Of a stretch of 64,000 nucleotides of DNA, positions 34,007 through 45,663 are shown in pieces; the stretch's first letter is position 1; each line of letters starts with the position of its first letter. Source of the DNA: Cherax quadricarinatus. Its lineage: Eukaryota > Arthropoda > Malacostraca > Decapoda > Parastacidae. The stretch is taken from NCBI RefSeq assembly GCF_038502225.1, contig NW_027195392.1, positions 1-64,000 of the forward strand. The letters run 5' to 3'. The translations under genes were made by a program, and so were the position numbers. The notes under the pieces are model-generated. The model saw nothing but the letters and a program-made list of their open reading frames with translations. It searched no databases and was not told the origin of the DNA.

Positions 34007-36119
34007 AAATAATGAACAATAAAAATGATATAAAATTCTAGAATTGAAATGAAAAGATATACAACTAGTTCTGCAGAATAATGTCTAAATACACTGCAAG
34101 AGGAAGGAAAACTCAATTTAAAGGACTATTGACCAAGAAAAAAAAATTTACATTGAAATATACAAGTAAAAATATTACTGGAGACTGAATTAAATTCAAA
34201 ATGAGCTGTCTTTACTCTTGCTAATAAAAAATTAATTAAATTTTAAATCAATGTGAAAGTGTAAAATAAAATTATTAAATTGTTAACTGGGAAATTTAAG
34301 TATTTTCTAAGAATGCATAGACAAAATTAAAATATAAATCATAAAAATAGCAATAAAAGAAAATAATTCACTGCAGAACAGTTCAACAAAATAATTCACT
34401 TCAGAACAAGTGCAACAAAATAAGGTGTAGAAACAATCACTGCAGTAATAAAGTGTCACTGGGAAAACTCAGGTAAAATAATGAATTAAAATATGAAGAT
34501 CAAAAAAAAAATTAACTGATTGAACACTTTAACTCTTAATTGTAAATTAGACAAAACAATTTACTCAAACAGAGTAAGAAAACACTTTACGTTAAAAGTA
34601 ATTGAAATTACATCAAGAGTGAATTTGTTCAAGAATATAAAAATATGAAAAAATTAAAACACAGGTACAAAACAGGGAATATAACACTTACAGTGACGGA
34701 CCACACTTCACTATAATATATTCTTACAACAAAATCCTGCTGTGACTGATACAACAAAATCTTGCTGTGACTGATACGACAAAAATTTGCTGGCAAAAAT
34801 AATGGTACACAGTCTGCGAAAAAATTAGAGGAATGAGACACTGCTGGCATACGAAAAAAAAAAAGACACACATAGCAATAAATGGAAAATGTGGTACACT
34901 GGGGTAAATATCACTGCATGAAATACAATGACAATACAATAAAAAAAATGAATCACTTCACACAGGGTGACTGACTGGTACACTACACAATAATACTTAC
35001 TAGAGACAGGAGTAGCATAAAGAAAAACACAGAATAAAAATATAAGATAAGTGAAAACACTGAAAAATATTGGAAAAATAATGAGTCAAAGAATACTGCG
35101 TTTACACTGAAAACACAAGGTTTAGAGTACACAAGCAATTTACTATAAATGTCTCACACACGCAAATGTCTTTAAATGCAAGAAAAATGTCTCAAGGAAA
35201 TTATCACTGAAGTCGGGAGTAGTAGACGGGCGATTACTGGTGACGGGAAGAAGGTGTTGTCCTGTGGGCGGGCGGTGTTTCCTCCTATACCCACACTGTT
35301 GTCGTGAAGAAATGTGCGTTCTAGGCGAACTCACATAACTGGCTTTATCGGTGGCACCAGCTACAATCTCTTGACCAATTATGTGAGCCAAAACAGTACT
35401 AGGACCCGGTACAAGGGTGCAAACAACCACAGGTAGATGGGTGGATGGCTGGTGGTGGTGGTGGTGGGTGGATGCTTCTGCCGCGCACCCCGGGTGGTGT
35501 GAGAGAATGGTGGGGAGAAGACTCTCTGGCGGACGCGCTCACTCCACTACCCACGAAGGTGGCTTAACCCACTCTATGCCACAGGAATGGTGAAAACCAC
35601 TCTTAGCATCCAACAGGGAGCACAAAGCGATATACACAATACTTCAGAGGAACTTGGCTTACTTCTTACTGCGTGGCTTACTTCTCTCTCTCAGCTGGGT
35701 TAGAAGCTGGGTTGGCTGACTGGCTTACCCCACGAGAATGGATGACTGGAAGACGTGTAACGATGCACAAAGCACGGAGGAGCAGTTGGATGACAGGAGA
35801 CAGGCTGGATGATAGGCTGACTGGCGTTCACTTCCACAGTCTGGCTTACTGACTGGCTTAATTGCAAAATCCGGGTCAACCCCTCGGAGATTGAAGCAAT
35901 TAGCACACGAACTAAGCCAGGAAGCTTGAAACGGCTGCAACAGGCTTGCAGGCTGAAGGTTGTGAGTGAAGGTATAAACGGCTGGCTGGAGGGTGTGAGG
36001 GGAGTAGGCGACTGGCTGGAGATTCACCTTTGACCCTGCCGCTACTCACAACCAACCTTCTAACGCCTTGAATTACCCTTAAAAACGTAAATCCACGCTC
36101 CACACCGCTGTACACCATT
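34007..36119 (-). other. Gypsy-1 5' leader (long, AT-rich)
   Basis: About 2.1 kb lies between the 5' LTR and gag, unusually long for a Ty3/gypsy element. Next to the LTR, the element strand reads AA then TGGTGTACAGCGGTGTGG, the best candidate primer binding site. 34726-34793 holds about 2.7 copies of a 25-bp repeat (ACAACAAAATCTTGCTGTG core). The leader contains only short frames with no recognisable domain. Confidence 0.65.
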
Positions 36120-36404
36120 TATCATGTGGGAGTTCGATACGTGGATTAGGGTAGAAATACTCACGTATGCTGTTATTACGTATTATTGCTGTTATGTGGA
36201 GAGAGCCCTTGCCGTTACCTATCTCCTTGCTCACACTCTTAATACTGACTAGCCGGCTGGCCAGTACCCCGTAGTGGGTCTTTTGAAATAGTGTCAGCTC
36301 AGCACAATATGAAAGACCGTGACTCAAGACGGTTGGTCGTTGGGTCAACGGACAGGTTACTGGTAACTGGTTACTACTACTGAGACTGGTAACTGGTTAC
36401 TACT
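36120..36404 (-). repeat. Gypsy-1 5' LTR, truncated at its outer end
   Basis: Identical to the 3' LTR from the inner end to the VNTR, which has two units instead of three. The outer ~40 bp, including the TGTATGTCGGG terminus, are absent and the D satellite follows directly. Loss of the U3 start may affect promoter activity. Confidence 0.85.
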
Positions 36405-37610
36405 ACTATAGTGTCTGCCCCACCACTCTCCAGCTTGTCAGTGAGAGGTGGTGCAGTACAGTGTCCGGCCCACTACTCTCCAGATGGTCAGTGATAGGTG
36501 GTGCAGTATAGTGTCTGGCCCACCACTCTCCAGCTGGTCAGTGAGAGGTGGTGCAGCATAGGCTTTGCCCTACCACTCACCAGCTGCTCAGTGAGAGGTG
36601 GCGCAGTATAGTGTCCCGCCCACCATTCTCCAGCTGGTCAATGAGAGGGGGCGCACTATAGTGTCCGGCCCACCACTATCCAGCTGGTAAGTGAGAAGTT
36701 GGGTAGTATAGTGTCTGGCGGACCACTCTCCAGCTGGTCAGTGAGAGGTGGTGCAGTATAGTGTCTGGCCTACCACTCACCATCTGGTTAGTGAGAAGTT
36801 GCGCAGTATAGTGTCTGGCCTACCACTCACCATCTGGTTAGTGAGAAGTGGTGCAGCATAGTGTCTGGCCCACAACTATCCAGCTGGTCAATGAGAGGTG
36901 GTGCAGTATAGTGTCTGGCCTACCACTCACCATCTGGTTAGTGAGAAGTGGTGCAGCATAGTGTCAGGCCCACCACTCACCAGCTGGTCAGTAAGAGGTA
37001 GCGCAGCATAGTGTCTGGCCCACATCTCACCAGCTGGTCAGTGAGAGGTGGTGCAGTATAGTGTCCGGCCCACCACTCTCCAGCTGGTCAGGGACAGGTG
37101 TTGCAGTATTGTGTCCGGCCAACCACTCACCAGCTTGTCAGTGAGAGGTGGTGCGGTATAGTGTCCGGCTCACCACTCACCAGCTGGTGAGTGAGAGATG
37201 GTGCAGTATAGTGTCCAGCCCAACACTCTCCAGCTGGTCAATGAGAGGTGGTGCAGTATAGTGTCCGGCCCACCACTTACCAGCTGGTCAGTGAGAGATG
37301 GGGCAGTATAGAGTCCCGCACACAACTCACCAGCTGGTCAGCGACGGGTGGTGCAGTACAGCGTCAGGCCCACCACTCACCAGCTGGTCAGTGAGAGGTG
37401 GTGCAGTATAGTGTCTGGCCCTTCACTCTCCATCGTGCCTGTTAGAGGTGGTGCAGTATAGTGTCCTCCCCACCACTCACCAGCTGGTCAGTGATAGGTG
37501 GTGCAGTATAGTGTCTGGCCAGCCACTCTCCAGCTCGTCATTGAGAGGTGGTGCAGTTTAGTGTGCGGCCCACAACTCACCAGCTGGTCAGTTAGAGGTG
37601 GTGCAGTAGT
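36405..37610. repeat. D array 4, right part
   Basis: About 24 monomers of the 50-bp satellite resuming after Gypsy-1. It corresponds monomer by monomer to 46,099-47,210 in the right copy of the segmental duplication, with a few monomers gained or lost. Confidence 0.9.
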
Positions 37611-37797
37611 GTCCAACAATAAGCGTGTGGTAGCTTGCATCGTTGTTCTCCGTTTTTTCTCGTGTTTTCACGGTCGGTCTTACTTGCTAGAACTTTAATT
37701 TGCGCCATCAAACTTATGCGATACATCCGTCTAGCACTTGGAGCCAGTCTTGGGGAGAAAATAGTATATACTGAATCATAAAGGAGGATTAGTGTGC
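37611..37797 (+). repeat. Linker E4
   Basis: Same linker as 9451-9636, from a diverged subfamily shared with 47211-47397 (GGTCGGTCTTACTTGC in place of GGTCGCTCTTAAGTGC). The 10-bp inverted repeat is imperfect here. Confidence 0.8.
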
Positions 37798-40515
37798 AAT
37801 ACTTAGCAGAGTTTACTGCCAGAGTATACTGCAGTACCTTGCAGAGTTTACTGCCAGCGAATAGTGCTGTACCCAGCAGAGTTTACTACCAGATTATACT
37901 GCACTACCTACCAGAGTTTACTGCAAGAGTATACTGCACTACCTAGCAGAGTTTACTGACAGAGTATACTGCACTACCTAGCAGAGTTTACTGACAGAGT
38001 ATACTGCAGTACCTAGCAGAGTTTACTGCCAGAGTATAGTGCAGTACCTAGCAGAGTTTACTGCCAGAGTTTACTGCAGTACCTAGCAGAGTTTACTGCC
38101 AGAGTTTACTGCACTACCTACCAGAGTTTACTGCCAGAGTATACTGCACTACCTTGCAAAGTTTACTACCAGATTATACTGCAGTAGCTAGCAGATTTTA
38201 CTGCCAGAGTATACAGCAGTACCTAGCAGAGTTTACTGCCAGAGTTTACTGCAGTACCTAGCAGAGTTTACTGCCAGAGTATTCTGCAGAGCCTAGCAGA
38301 GTTTACTGCAAGAGTATACTGAAGTACTTAGCAGAGTTTACTGCCAGAGTATACTGAAGTACTTAGCAGAGTTTACTGCCAGAGTATTCTGCAGAACCTA
38401 GCAGAGTTTACTGCAAGAGTATAGTGCAGTACTTAACAGAGATTACTGCCAGAGAACACTGCAGTACCTAGCAGAGTTTACTATTAGAGTATACTGCCCT
38501 ACCTAGCAGAGTTTACTGCCAGAGTATACTGCACTACCTAGCAGAGTTTACTGGCAGAGTATACTACAGTACCCAGCAGAGATTACTGCCAGAGTTTACT
38601 GCAGTACGTAGCAGAGTTTACTGCCAGAGAATACTGCAGTACCTAGCAGAGTTTACTGCCAGAGTATACTGGAGTACCTAGCGGAGTTTACTGCCAGAGT
38701 ATACTGCAGTACCTAGCAGAGTCTACTTCCAGAGTATACTGCAGTACCTAGCAGAGTTTACTGCTAGAGTATACTGCAGTACTTGGCAGAGTTTACTGCC
38801 AGAGTATACTGCAGCACCTAGCAGAGCTTACTGCCAGAGTATACTTCAGTACCTAGCAGAGTTTAGTGCCAGAGTATACTTCAGTACGTAGCAGAGTTTA
38901 CTGCCAGAGTATACTGGAGTACCTAGCAGAAATACTGCCAGAGTATACTGCAGTACCTAGCAAAGTTTACTGCAAGAGTATACTGCACTACCTAGCAGAG
39001 TTTACTGCCAGAGTATACTGCAGTACCTATCAAAGTTTACTGCCAGAGTATAGTGCAGTACCTAGCAGAGTTTACTGCTAGAGTATACTGCAGTACCTAG
39101 CAGAGTTTACTGCAAGAGTATACTGCACTACCTAGCAGAGTTTACTGCCAGAGTATACTGCAGTACCTAGCAGAGTTTACTGCTAGAGTATACTGCAGTA
39201 CCTAGCAGAGATTACTGCCAGAGTATACTGCAGTACCTAGCAGAGTTTACTGCAAGAGTATACTGCACTACCTAGCAGAGTTTACTGCCAGAGTATACTG
39301 CAGTACCTATCAGAGTTTACCGCCAGAGTTTACTGCACTACCTAGCAGAGTTTACTGCCAGAGTATACTGCAGTACCTAGCAGAGGTTACTGCCAGAGTA
39401 TACTGCAGTACCTAGCAGAGTTTAGTGCCAGAGTATACTGCAGAACCTAGCAGAGTTTACTGCCAGAGTATACTGCAGTACCTAGCAGAGTTTACTGGCA
39501 GAGTATACTGCAGTACCAAGCAGAGTTTGCTGCCGTAGTATACTGGAGTATCTAGTAGAGTTTACTGCCAGAGTATACTGCACTACCTAGCAGAGTTTAC
39601 TGCCAAAGTGTACTGGAGTACCTAGCAGAGTTTGCTGCCAGAGTATACTGCACTACCTAGCAGAGTTTACTGCCAGAATATACTGGAGTTCCTACCAGAG
39701 TTTACTGCAAGAGTATACTACACTACCTAGCAGAGTTTGCTGCCAGATTATACTGCAGTACTTAGCAGAGTTTACTGCCAGAGTATGCTGCAGTACCTAG
39801 CAGAGTTTACTGCCAGAGTATACTGCAGCACCTAGCAGAGTTTACTGCCTGAGTATACTGCAGTACCTAGCAGAGTTTACTGCCAGAGAATACTGCAGTA
39901 CCTAGCAGAGTTTACTGCTAGAGTATACTGCACTACATAGCAGAGTTTACTGCCAGAGTATACTGCAGTACCTAGCAGAATTTACTGCCAGAGTATACTG
40001 CAGTACATAGCAGAGTTTACTTCCAGAGTATACAGCAGTACCTAGAAGAGTTTATTGCCAGAGTATACTGCAGTACCTAGCAGAGTTTACTGCAAGAGTA
40101 TACTGCAGTACCTAGCAGAGTTTACTGCAAGAGTATACTGCAGTACGTAGCAGAGTTTACTGCCAGAGTATACTGCAGTACCTAGCAGAGTTTACTGCCA
40201 GAGTATACTGCAGTACCAAGCAGAGTTAACTACCAGAGTATACTGCAGTACCTAGCAGAGTTTACTGCCAGAGTATACTGCAGTACCCAACAGAGTTTAC
40301 TACCAGAGTATACTGCAGTACCTAGCAGAGTTTACTGCAAGAGTATACTGCAGTACCTAGCAGAGTTTACTGCAAGAGTATACTGCAGTACCTAGCAGAG
40401 TTTACTGCCAGAGTATACTGCAATACCTAGCAGAGTTTACTGCCAGAGTATACTGCAGTACCCAGCAGAGTTTACTACCAGAGTATACTGCAGTACCTAG
40501 CAGAGTTTACTGCCA
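37798..40515. repeat. F array 4, 35-bp minisatellite
   Basis: About 78 monomers, twice the size of arrays F1-F3, and matched by F array 5 in order and private variants. Confidence 0.92.
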
Positions 40516-42036
40516 GAGGGGAACATAGGCCTAGTGTGCCGTTAGCAAAATAATAATAATAATAGAACTTTTCTTTGTCAGAGGAAAGAAAGTCTCCCTG
40601 ATAATATTGTGTATACATAGTGTATACTACAGTGACACCGTAGTATACATAGTGTAAAGTGTATACTACAGTGACACCCTAGTATACATAGTGTATAGTG
40701 TATACTACAGTGGCAACCTTGTATACATAGTGTATAGTGTATACTACAGTGTCACCCTAGTATACATAGTGTATAGTGTATACTACTGTGGCACCCTAGT
40801 ATACATAGTGTATAGTGTTTACTACAGTGGCACCCAAGTATACATAGTGTATACTACAGTGACACCCTAGTATACATAGTGTATAGTGTATACTACAGTG
40901 ACTCCCTAGTATACATAGTGTATAGTGTATACTACAGTGGTACCCTAGTATACATAGTGTTAAAGTGTAAATTACAGTGGCACCATGGTACACATAGTGT
41001 ATAGTGTATACTTCATTGGCACCCTAGTATACATAGTGTATAGTGTTTACTACAGTGGCACCCAAGTATACATAGCGTATACTACAGTGACACCCTAGTA
41101 TACATAGTGTATAGTGTATACTACAGTGACTCCCTAGTATACATAGTGTATAGTGTATACTACAGTGGCACCCTAGTATACATAGTGTTAAAGTGTAAAT
41201 TACAGTAGCACCATGGTATAAATAGTGTATAGTGTATACCTCATTGGCACCCTAGTATACATAGTGTTATAGTGTATACTACAGTGGCACCCTAGTGTAC
41301 ATAATGTTATAGTGTATACTACAGTGGCACCCTAGTATACATAGTGTTATAGTGTATTCTACAATGGCACCCTAGTATACATAGTGTTATAGTGTGTACT
41401 ATATTGGCACCCTAGTATATGTAGTGTATTCTAGGGTGTATAGTATTGTATACTAGTGTATACTTCAGTTGCACCATACTATACTTAGTGTATAGTGTAT
41501 ACTACAGTGGCACCCTAGTATACATAGTGTTATAGTGTATACTCTATTGGCACCCTAGTATATATAGTGTATACTAGGGTGTATAGTATTGTATACTAGT
41601 GTATACTACAGTGGCACCCTAGTATACATAGTGTGTAGTGTATACTACAGTGGCACCCTAGTATACATTGCATTATAGTTTATTTTACAGTGGCACACTA
41701 GTATACATAGTGTTATAGTGTTTACTACAGTGGCACACTAGTATACGTAGTGTTATAGTGTATACTACAGTGGCACCCTAGTATACATAGTTATAGTGTA
41801 TACTACAGTGGCTCCATAGTATACATAGTGTATAGTGTATACTACAATTGCACCCTAGTATACACAGTGTATACTAGGGTGTATAGTAGTGTACTAGTGT
41901 ATACTACAGTGGCACCCTAGTATACATAGCATATAGTGTATACTACAGTGGCATCATAGTATATATAGTGTTATAGTGCATTAAAATGGTATAAAATACC
42001 GACAGGTTGTTAGGTAATACACATATGCAACAGTTA

Positions 42037-42091
42037 GGTATCTTTATTATGAAACGTTTCGCCTACACAGTAGGCTTCTTCAGTCAAGTAC
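42037..42091 (-). ncRNA. Hammerhead ribozyme, family R2, inverted copy
   Basis: Same motif as 42414-42468 on the opposite strand: CUGAAGA, an extra A, stem II GCCUA/UAGGC, then GAAAC. All invariant core bases are present. It is one arm of a long inverted repeat with the forward copies, so a read-through transcript would pair instead of folding into ribozymes. Confidence 0.82.
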
Positions 42092-42238
42092 AGAAAAGTT
42101 GATAGAAGCAGAAGATACTTGAAGACGATGTAATCAGTCCATCACCCTTAAAGTTTTGAGGTGGTCAGTCCCTCAGTCTGGAGAAGAGCATTGTTCCATA
42201 GTATGAAACAATATGGAGAAGAAGTGACAGGATGGAGC

Positions 42239-42246
42239 TTTTTATA
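42239..42246 (-). promoter_or_regulatory. TATA box of inverted R2 monomer
   Basis: TATAAAAA on the minus strand, in the same context (GGCGC before, GCTCC after) as the forward copy at 42688-42694. Confidence 0.55.
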
Positions 42247-42413
42247 GCGCCAAGAGGTGAGACGTAGGCCACTAGGAGAGGTAAGAACTCATATTGTTTC
42301 ATACTATGGAACAATGCTCTTCTCCAGACTGAGGGACTGACCACCTCAAAACTTTAAGGGTGATGGACTGATTACATCGTCTTCAAGTATCTTCTGCTTC
42401 TATCAACTTTTCT

Positions 42414-42468
42414 GTACTTGACTGAAGAAGCCTACTGTGTAGGCGAAACGTTTCATAACAAAGATACC
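42414..42468 (+). ncRNA. Hammerhead ribozyme, family R2, first forward copy
   Basis: CUGAAGA (42422-42428) fits CUGANGA. An extra A is followed by a perfect 5-bp stem II GCCUA/UAGGC with loop CUGUG, then GAAAC (42445-42449). Stem III is two pairs without a loop. Cleavage is predicted after 42452, and stem I begins UGA against UCA. Stem II is covariant with family R1 (GCCAC/GUGGC), strong evidence that the fold is under selection. A tiny stem III favours activity as a dimer. Confidence 0.87.
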
Positions 42469-42687
42469 TAACTGTTGCATATGTGTCTTACCTAACAACC
42501 TGTCGGTATTTTATACCATTTTAATGTTCAATCTGTCAGACACTGCAACACAAGGGTATCTTGGTACAGACCTGTAATCAACCTCGACAACTTCCACTAG
42601 TGAGAGGGGCTGGATTTGAGAGGGACCTGACCTTTCAACATCTGAGTTCTTACCTCTCCTAGTGGCCTACGTCTCACCTCTTGGCGC

Positions 42688-42694
42688 TATAAAA
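42688..42694 (+). promoter_or_regulatory. TATA box of R2 monomer
   Basis: TATAAAA within GGCGCTATAAAAAGCTCC, about 155 bp upstream of the second forward hammerhead. Position and context are conserved in the inverted copy and, loosely, in family R1. Confidence 0.6.
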
Positions 42695-42842
42695 AGCTCC
42701 ATCCTGTCACTTCTTCTCCATATTGTTTCATACTATGGAACAATGCTCTTCTCCAGACTGAGGGACTGACCACCTCAAAACTTTAAGGGTGATGGACTGA
42801 TTACATCGTCTTCAAGTATCTTCTGCTTCTATCAACTTTTCT

Positions 42843-42897
42843 GTACTTGACTGAAGAAGCCTACTGTGTAGGCGAAACGTTTCATAATAAAGATACC
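42843..42897 (+). ncRNA. Hammerhead ribozyme, family R2, second forward copy
   Basis: Same core as 42414-42468, with one A/T-rich difference (CATAATAAAG instead of CATAACAAAG) in the distal loop of stem I. Predicted cleavage is after 42881, so cutting at both forward ribozymes would release a 429-nt monomer. Confidence 0.87.
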
Positions 42898-43068
42898 TAA
42901 CTGTTGCATATGTGTCTTACCTAACATAGTGTTATAGTGTATACTACAGTGGCACAATATTACACATAGTGTTATAGTGTATACTACTCTGGCAATCTAG
43001 TATACATAGTGTTATAGTGTATACTACAGTGGCACCCTAGTGTTCATAGTGTATACTACAGTGACACC

Positions 43069-44031
43069 ACTTATATCTTCGAAATTGGTCATCCTGTGTT
43101 ATTTAACTATTGTAAGAGAATATGTTCATCACTTAATATTATAGCGCAAAAGTCCCCATTTATAGCTAAAATAGAGACTTTCGGCGTTATATTATTATCT
43201 GTTAATAATATATAAAATACCATGGTATTATCACTATTATCGTTATTATCGCTATTATTGTTATTATCACTATTTTGGTATTATTACTATGTTTTACCAT
43301 TATCACTATTATTTTACTATTATTGTTAGGTAGGATTTCTTGTGTTTATAGAGTTTAAGTCTCGGAACCATCCGGTGAATTGTTTAATTGTTTATGTCCG
43401 GCTGGCTGACGTGGCTCAGCTGATCCAACCTGACGACACGTCAACAGACTGGCAAGTAGTCAGTCTGCTCCCTGCTCTAGCCCTGACAACTGATCGTATA
43501 TTGGCTCTTACGGTGTACAGTTGAATGTTTTTGAGAATTGGACTCAAGAGCTGACTCACTTTGTTCCTCCTTGCTTTGAAAGACTCTTCTGTTATTTATA
43601 TTCTTGGTCAGTTCAGTAATCCATAAAGATACTTTATGGCCAGATTCAAAGGTCTTGTTAAATCTTGTACCTTTTGTATTTTGAGTTTCCAGTCTTGTTA
43701 AGAAAGAGACCTAAATATTAATGAGGACTTAATTACAGGAAGAATAATTACTCTTCCTTATTAATGAAACATTTCCATGATTTTGAACTAAATGTATATA
43801 GTAAATTTTTTGTACAAAGTATTAAGTTACATTAACTACAAAGAGAAGATAAAGTATGGTATTTAAATACTTTAATAAATTTGAATGTTATTCTATGGAG
43901 TTTCCCAGTTGAAATTATTTCCCCTAGGCTCTATACCTTTAAATAACTCGGATCCAAAAATCTTGTTGCATAAGAAATAAATGGTAACACGCCGCATTCT
44001 GAAGTTCTTCAAAAATTTCTTTTTCGCAACA
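43069..44031 (+). repeat. Gypsy-2 5' LTR, left copy
   Basis: 963 bp. It ends CGCAACA, two bases before the primer-site TGGGG. An ATTATTATC-type microsatellite lies at about 43,190-43,330. It resembles the right copy's 5' LTR more than the 3' LTR. Confidence 0.88.
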
Positions 44032-44139
44032 AATGGGGTACCCGTCCGGGATCTCTGTTGTTCTAAGACATTGATCAAAAGAACAATTTTAAAGTTATAT
44101 ACTGGGAATTTATCTTTAGTTAATTTCAAAATATTGATC

Positions 44140-45663
44140 ATGGAAGATCACATTAAAGAGATATTTGAAGATTTCACATTGTCAAAGCTGGACTCCTTGA
44201 AACTTCAAACGTGCTGGCAGATAGCCCGTGAATTGGGAGTGCCGTACGATAGATATTACACAGCCAATACCGTAAGGGCAATAATTAGAAACAAATTGTT
44301 TCCAGGGGCCTCTAACCATCATGTAGCAGGAGATTCTGACTCTGAAAGTTTAGTTTCTCAAGTAAGCTACCAGTCGAGATATGAAGTATTAGAAGAACAA
44401 TTTCAAAGAGTTGATCTTGAAATTGAATCAGATAGATTAGGGCCCGCTTTGGCCTCTAGTAAAGCAGGTGAAGTACTGCAAGGTGCAGCCGCTGTTCGGC
44501 ATTCGCCCGTTACTGAAGGAATTCCTATTAATGGTCAGCCTGGCCCTCACCAAGGTGCACTTCCAAAGGAATATCCACATACCGCCAGTTCAATTCCCTC
44601 ATTTTCGATACCATCGGGACATATTTCTCAAAGTCAGTTTGAGAAATTAGAGAGACTATTTATTTTACAGACTGCTCAAATTGAGGCTCAGTGTAAATTA
44701 AATGAAGAAGACTTTCAAAGGGAAACGCTCCGCTATATGAGACAACAACAAGGTAATGTGAATGAAAGACGTACTGAATCCTCAAATGATTCTTTCAATA
44801 TACAAAAAGCTGCATCTATGGTTCCAAAGATTTAATGAAGGAGATTTAGATACTTATTTTGAAGTCTTTGAGAATCAAGCGTGTGCTATGCGCTGTCCCC
44901 GACAACACTGGGCAACCTTATTACATACTTCATTGTCTGGTAAAGCTCAAAGTTGTACGGCTACGTTACCCTTTGAGAAATATGTAGATTATGATTCCGT
45001 TAAGAAGGCTATCCTAGAGGCTTATGATCTCCTCCCAGTAAGTTATCAAAAAACCTTTAGAGCATTAAAACACCAGCCAACTCAGTCGTATGTAGATTTT
45101 GCACGTGAAAAGAAAATCGCTTTTGAGAGATGGTGTAGAGCTTCTAACTGTAAATCTATGGAAAGTCTTTCCCAATTGATCCTGCATGAGGATTTCTATA
45201 ATAATTTACCAGAAGACTTGCATAGGTATTTGATTAGTTGCCCCATAGTAAATATACTAGAAACAGCCTCGCTCGCAGATAATTATGAAATATCTCAACA
45301 ATTGATTGGCGAAACAAAAAGTAAGGAAACAGTGACTAAATATGCCCCTAAGAAAGGACGATCCAATCTTACAGAGATGCGTCGCATACAGAGTCCTTGC
45401 CCGACCTCCTATGATGCCTCCACGCCTATTAATAATAAATTTAGATCCAACTCTAGGAAAAGTTCAAAACCACTAAGGCATAACAGTGAATTGAACTGCA
45501 CTTATTGTAATAAGAAAGGGCATGTAAGGAAATACTGTTATTGGCTAGAGAGGGATACCAGGAACGAGCGACTTCGTTTCCCAACTCAGATAATATCTTC
45601 ATCGACAGCTCAAAAGAAACTAAACCCTAGTACCGAACAAGGTTCGCAAGAGCGAATCAGTAG
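44140..45663 (+). pseudogene. gag: Gypsy-2 gag, left copy, truncated
   Basis: The N-terminal part starts at the ATG of MEDHIKEIF (44140) and runs to a stop at 44833-44835. The capsid core (FNEGDLDTYFEVFENQ and LSGKAQS) continues in another frame from about 44,830, as in the right copy. A zinc knuckle CTYCNKKGHVRKYC is present near 45,500. The frame then runs into the D satellite and ends after about ten satellite-derived codons (to 45694). Pol is absent. Confidence 0.85.

Larger units (their letters stand above)
27755..36404 (-). mobile_element. Gypsy-1, young Ty3/gypsy LTR retrotransposon
   Basis: An 8.65-kb element on the minus strand: 5' LTR 36120-36404, a 2.1-kb leader, gag 34006-32741, pol 32747-28518, 3' UTR, 3' LTR 28108-27755. 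Domain order PR-RT-RH-INT is standard Ty3/gypsy. The two LTRs read identically over their shared ~285 bp and both frames are open, so insertion is recent. The site is a D monomer. Compared with 46,080-46,105, 20 bp of satellite is missing at the 5' LTR side, together with the first ~66 bp of that LTR, so a deletion has removed this edge. Confidence 0.92.
41980..42924 (+). mobile_element. Penelope-like / retrozyme element, family R2 (429-bp monomer)
   Basis: Three ribozyme-bearing copies sit in one insertion: an inverted one (41980-42290) followed by two direct ones starting at 42292 and 42721, exactly 429 bp apart. Each carries a TATA motif about 155 bp before a hammerhead. No reverse transcriptase is encoded, so replication would depend on a Penelope-like enzyme elsewhere. 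ATAGTGTTATAGTG flanks the element on both sides (41965-41978 and 42926-42939), while the duplicated locus near 51,655 has one imperfect copy. This supports a ~14-bp target duplication and insertion after the segmental duplication. Confidence 0.87.
25322..43068 (+). repeat. Macrosatellite unit 4 (interrupted by Gypsy-1 and a retrozyme)
   Basis: Fourth unit. Linkers: A 25322-25582, C 25753-25858, E 37611-37797, G 40516-40611. Arrays D, F and H are larger than in units 1-3. An 8.65-kb Ty3/gypsy element splits D (27755-36404) and a 0.95-kb retrozyme splits H (41980-42924). The part right of 27081 is the left copy of a tandem duplication whose right copy starts at 45664. Confidence 0.88.
40612..43068. 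repeat. H array 4, 39-bp minisatellite (split by retrozyme)
   Basis: About 39 monomers outside 41980-42924. Marker variants such as TATACTAGGGTGTATAGTA are shared with H array 5. Confidence 0.9.
43069..45663 (+). mobile_element. Gypsy-2, left copy (5' fragment made by segmental duplication)
   Basis: Contains the 5' LTR (43069-44031) and most of gag, then stops abruptly at a junction with the 50-bp D satellite. The same LTR edge (AC where the 3' LTR has TG) and the same H-array flank occur at 51796, so this is not an independent insertion but the end of the duplicated segment. Confidence 0.9.

Noticed and set aside
43981..44139. N-terminal extension of Gypsy-2 gag from the ATG at 43981 (and 53149)
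   Set aside because: That ATG lies inside the LTR, and the frame crosses the LTR end and the primer site. The ATG of MEDHIKEIF is a more natural start.
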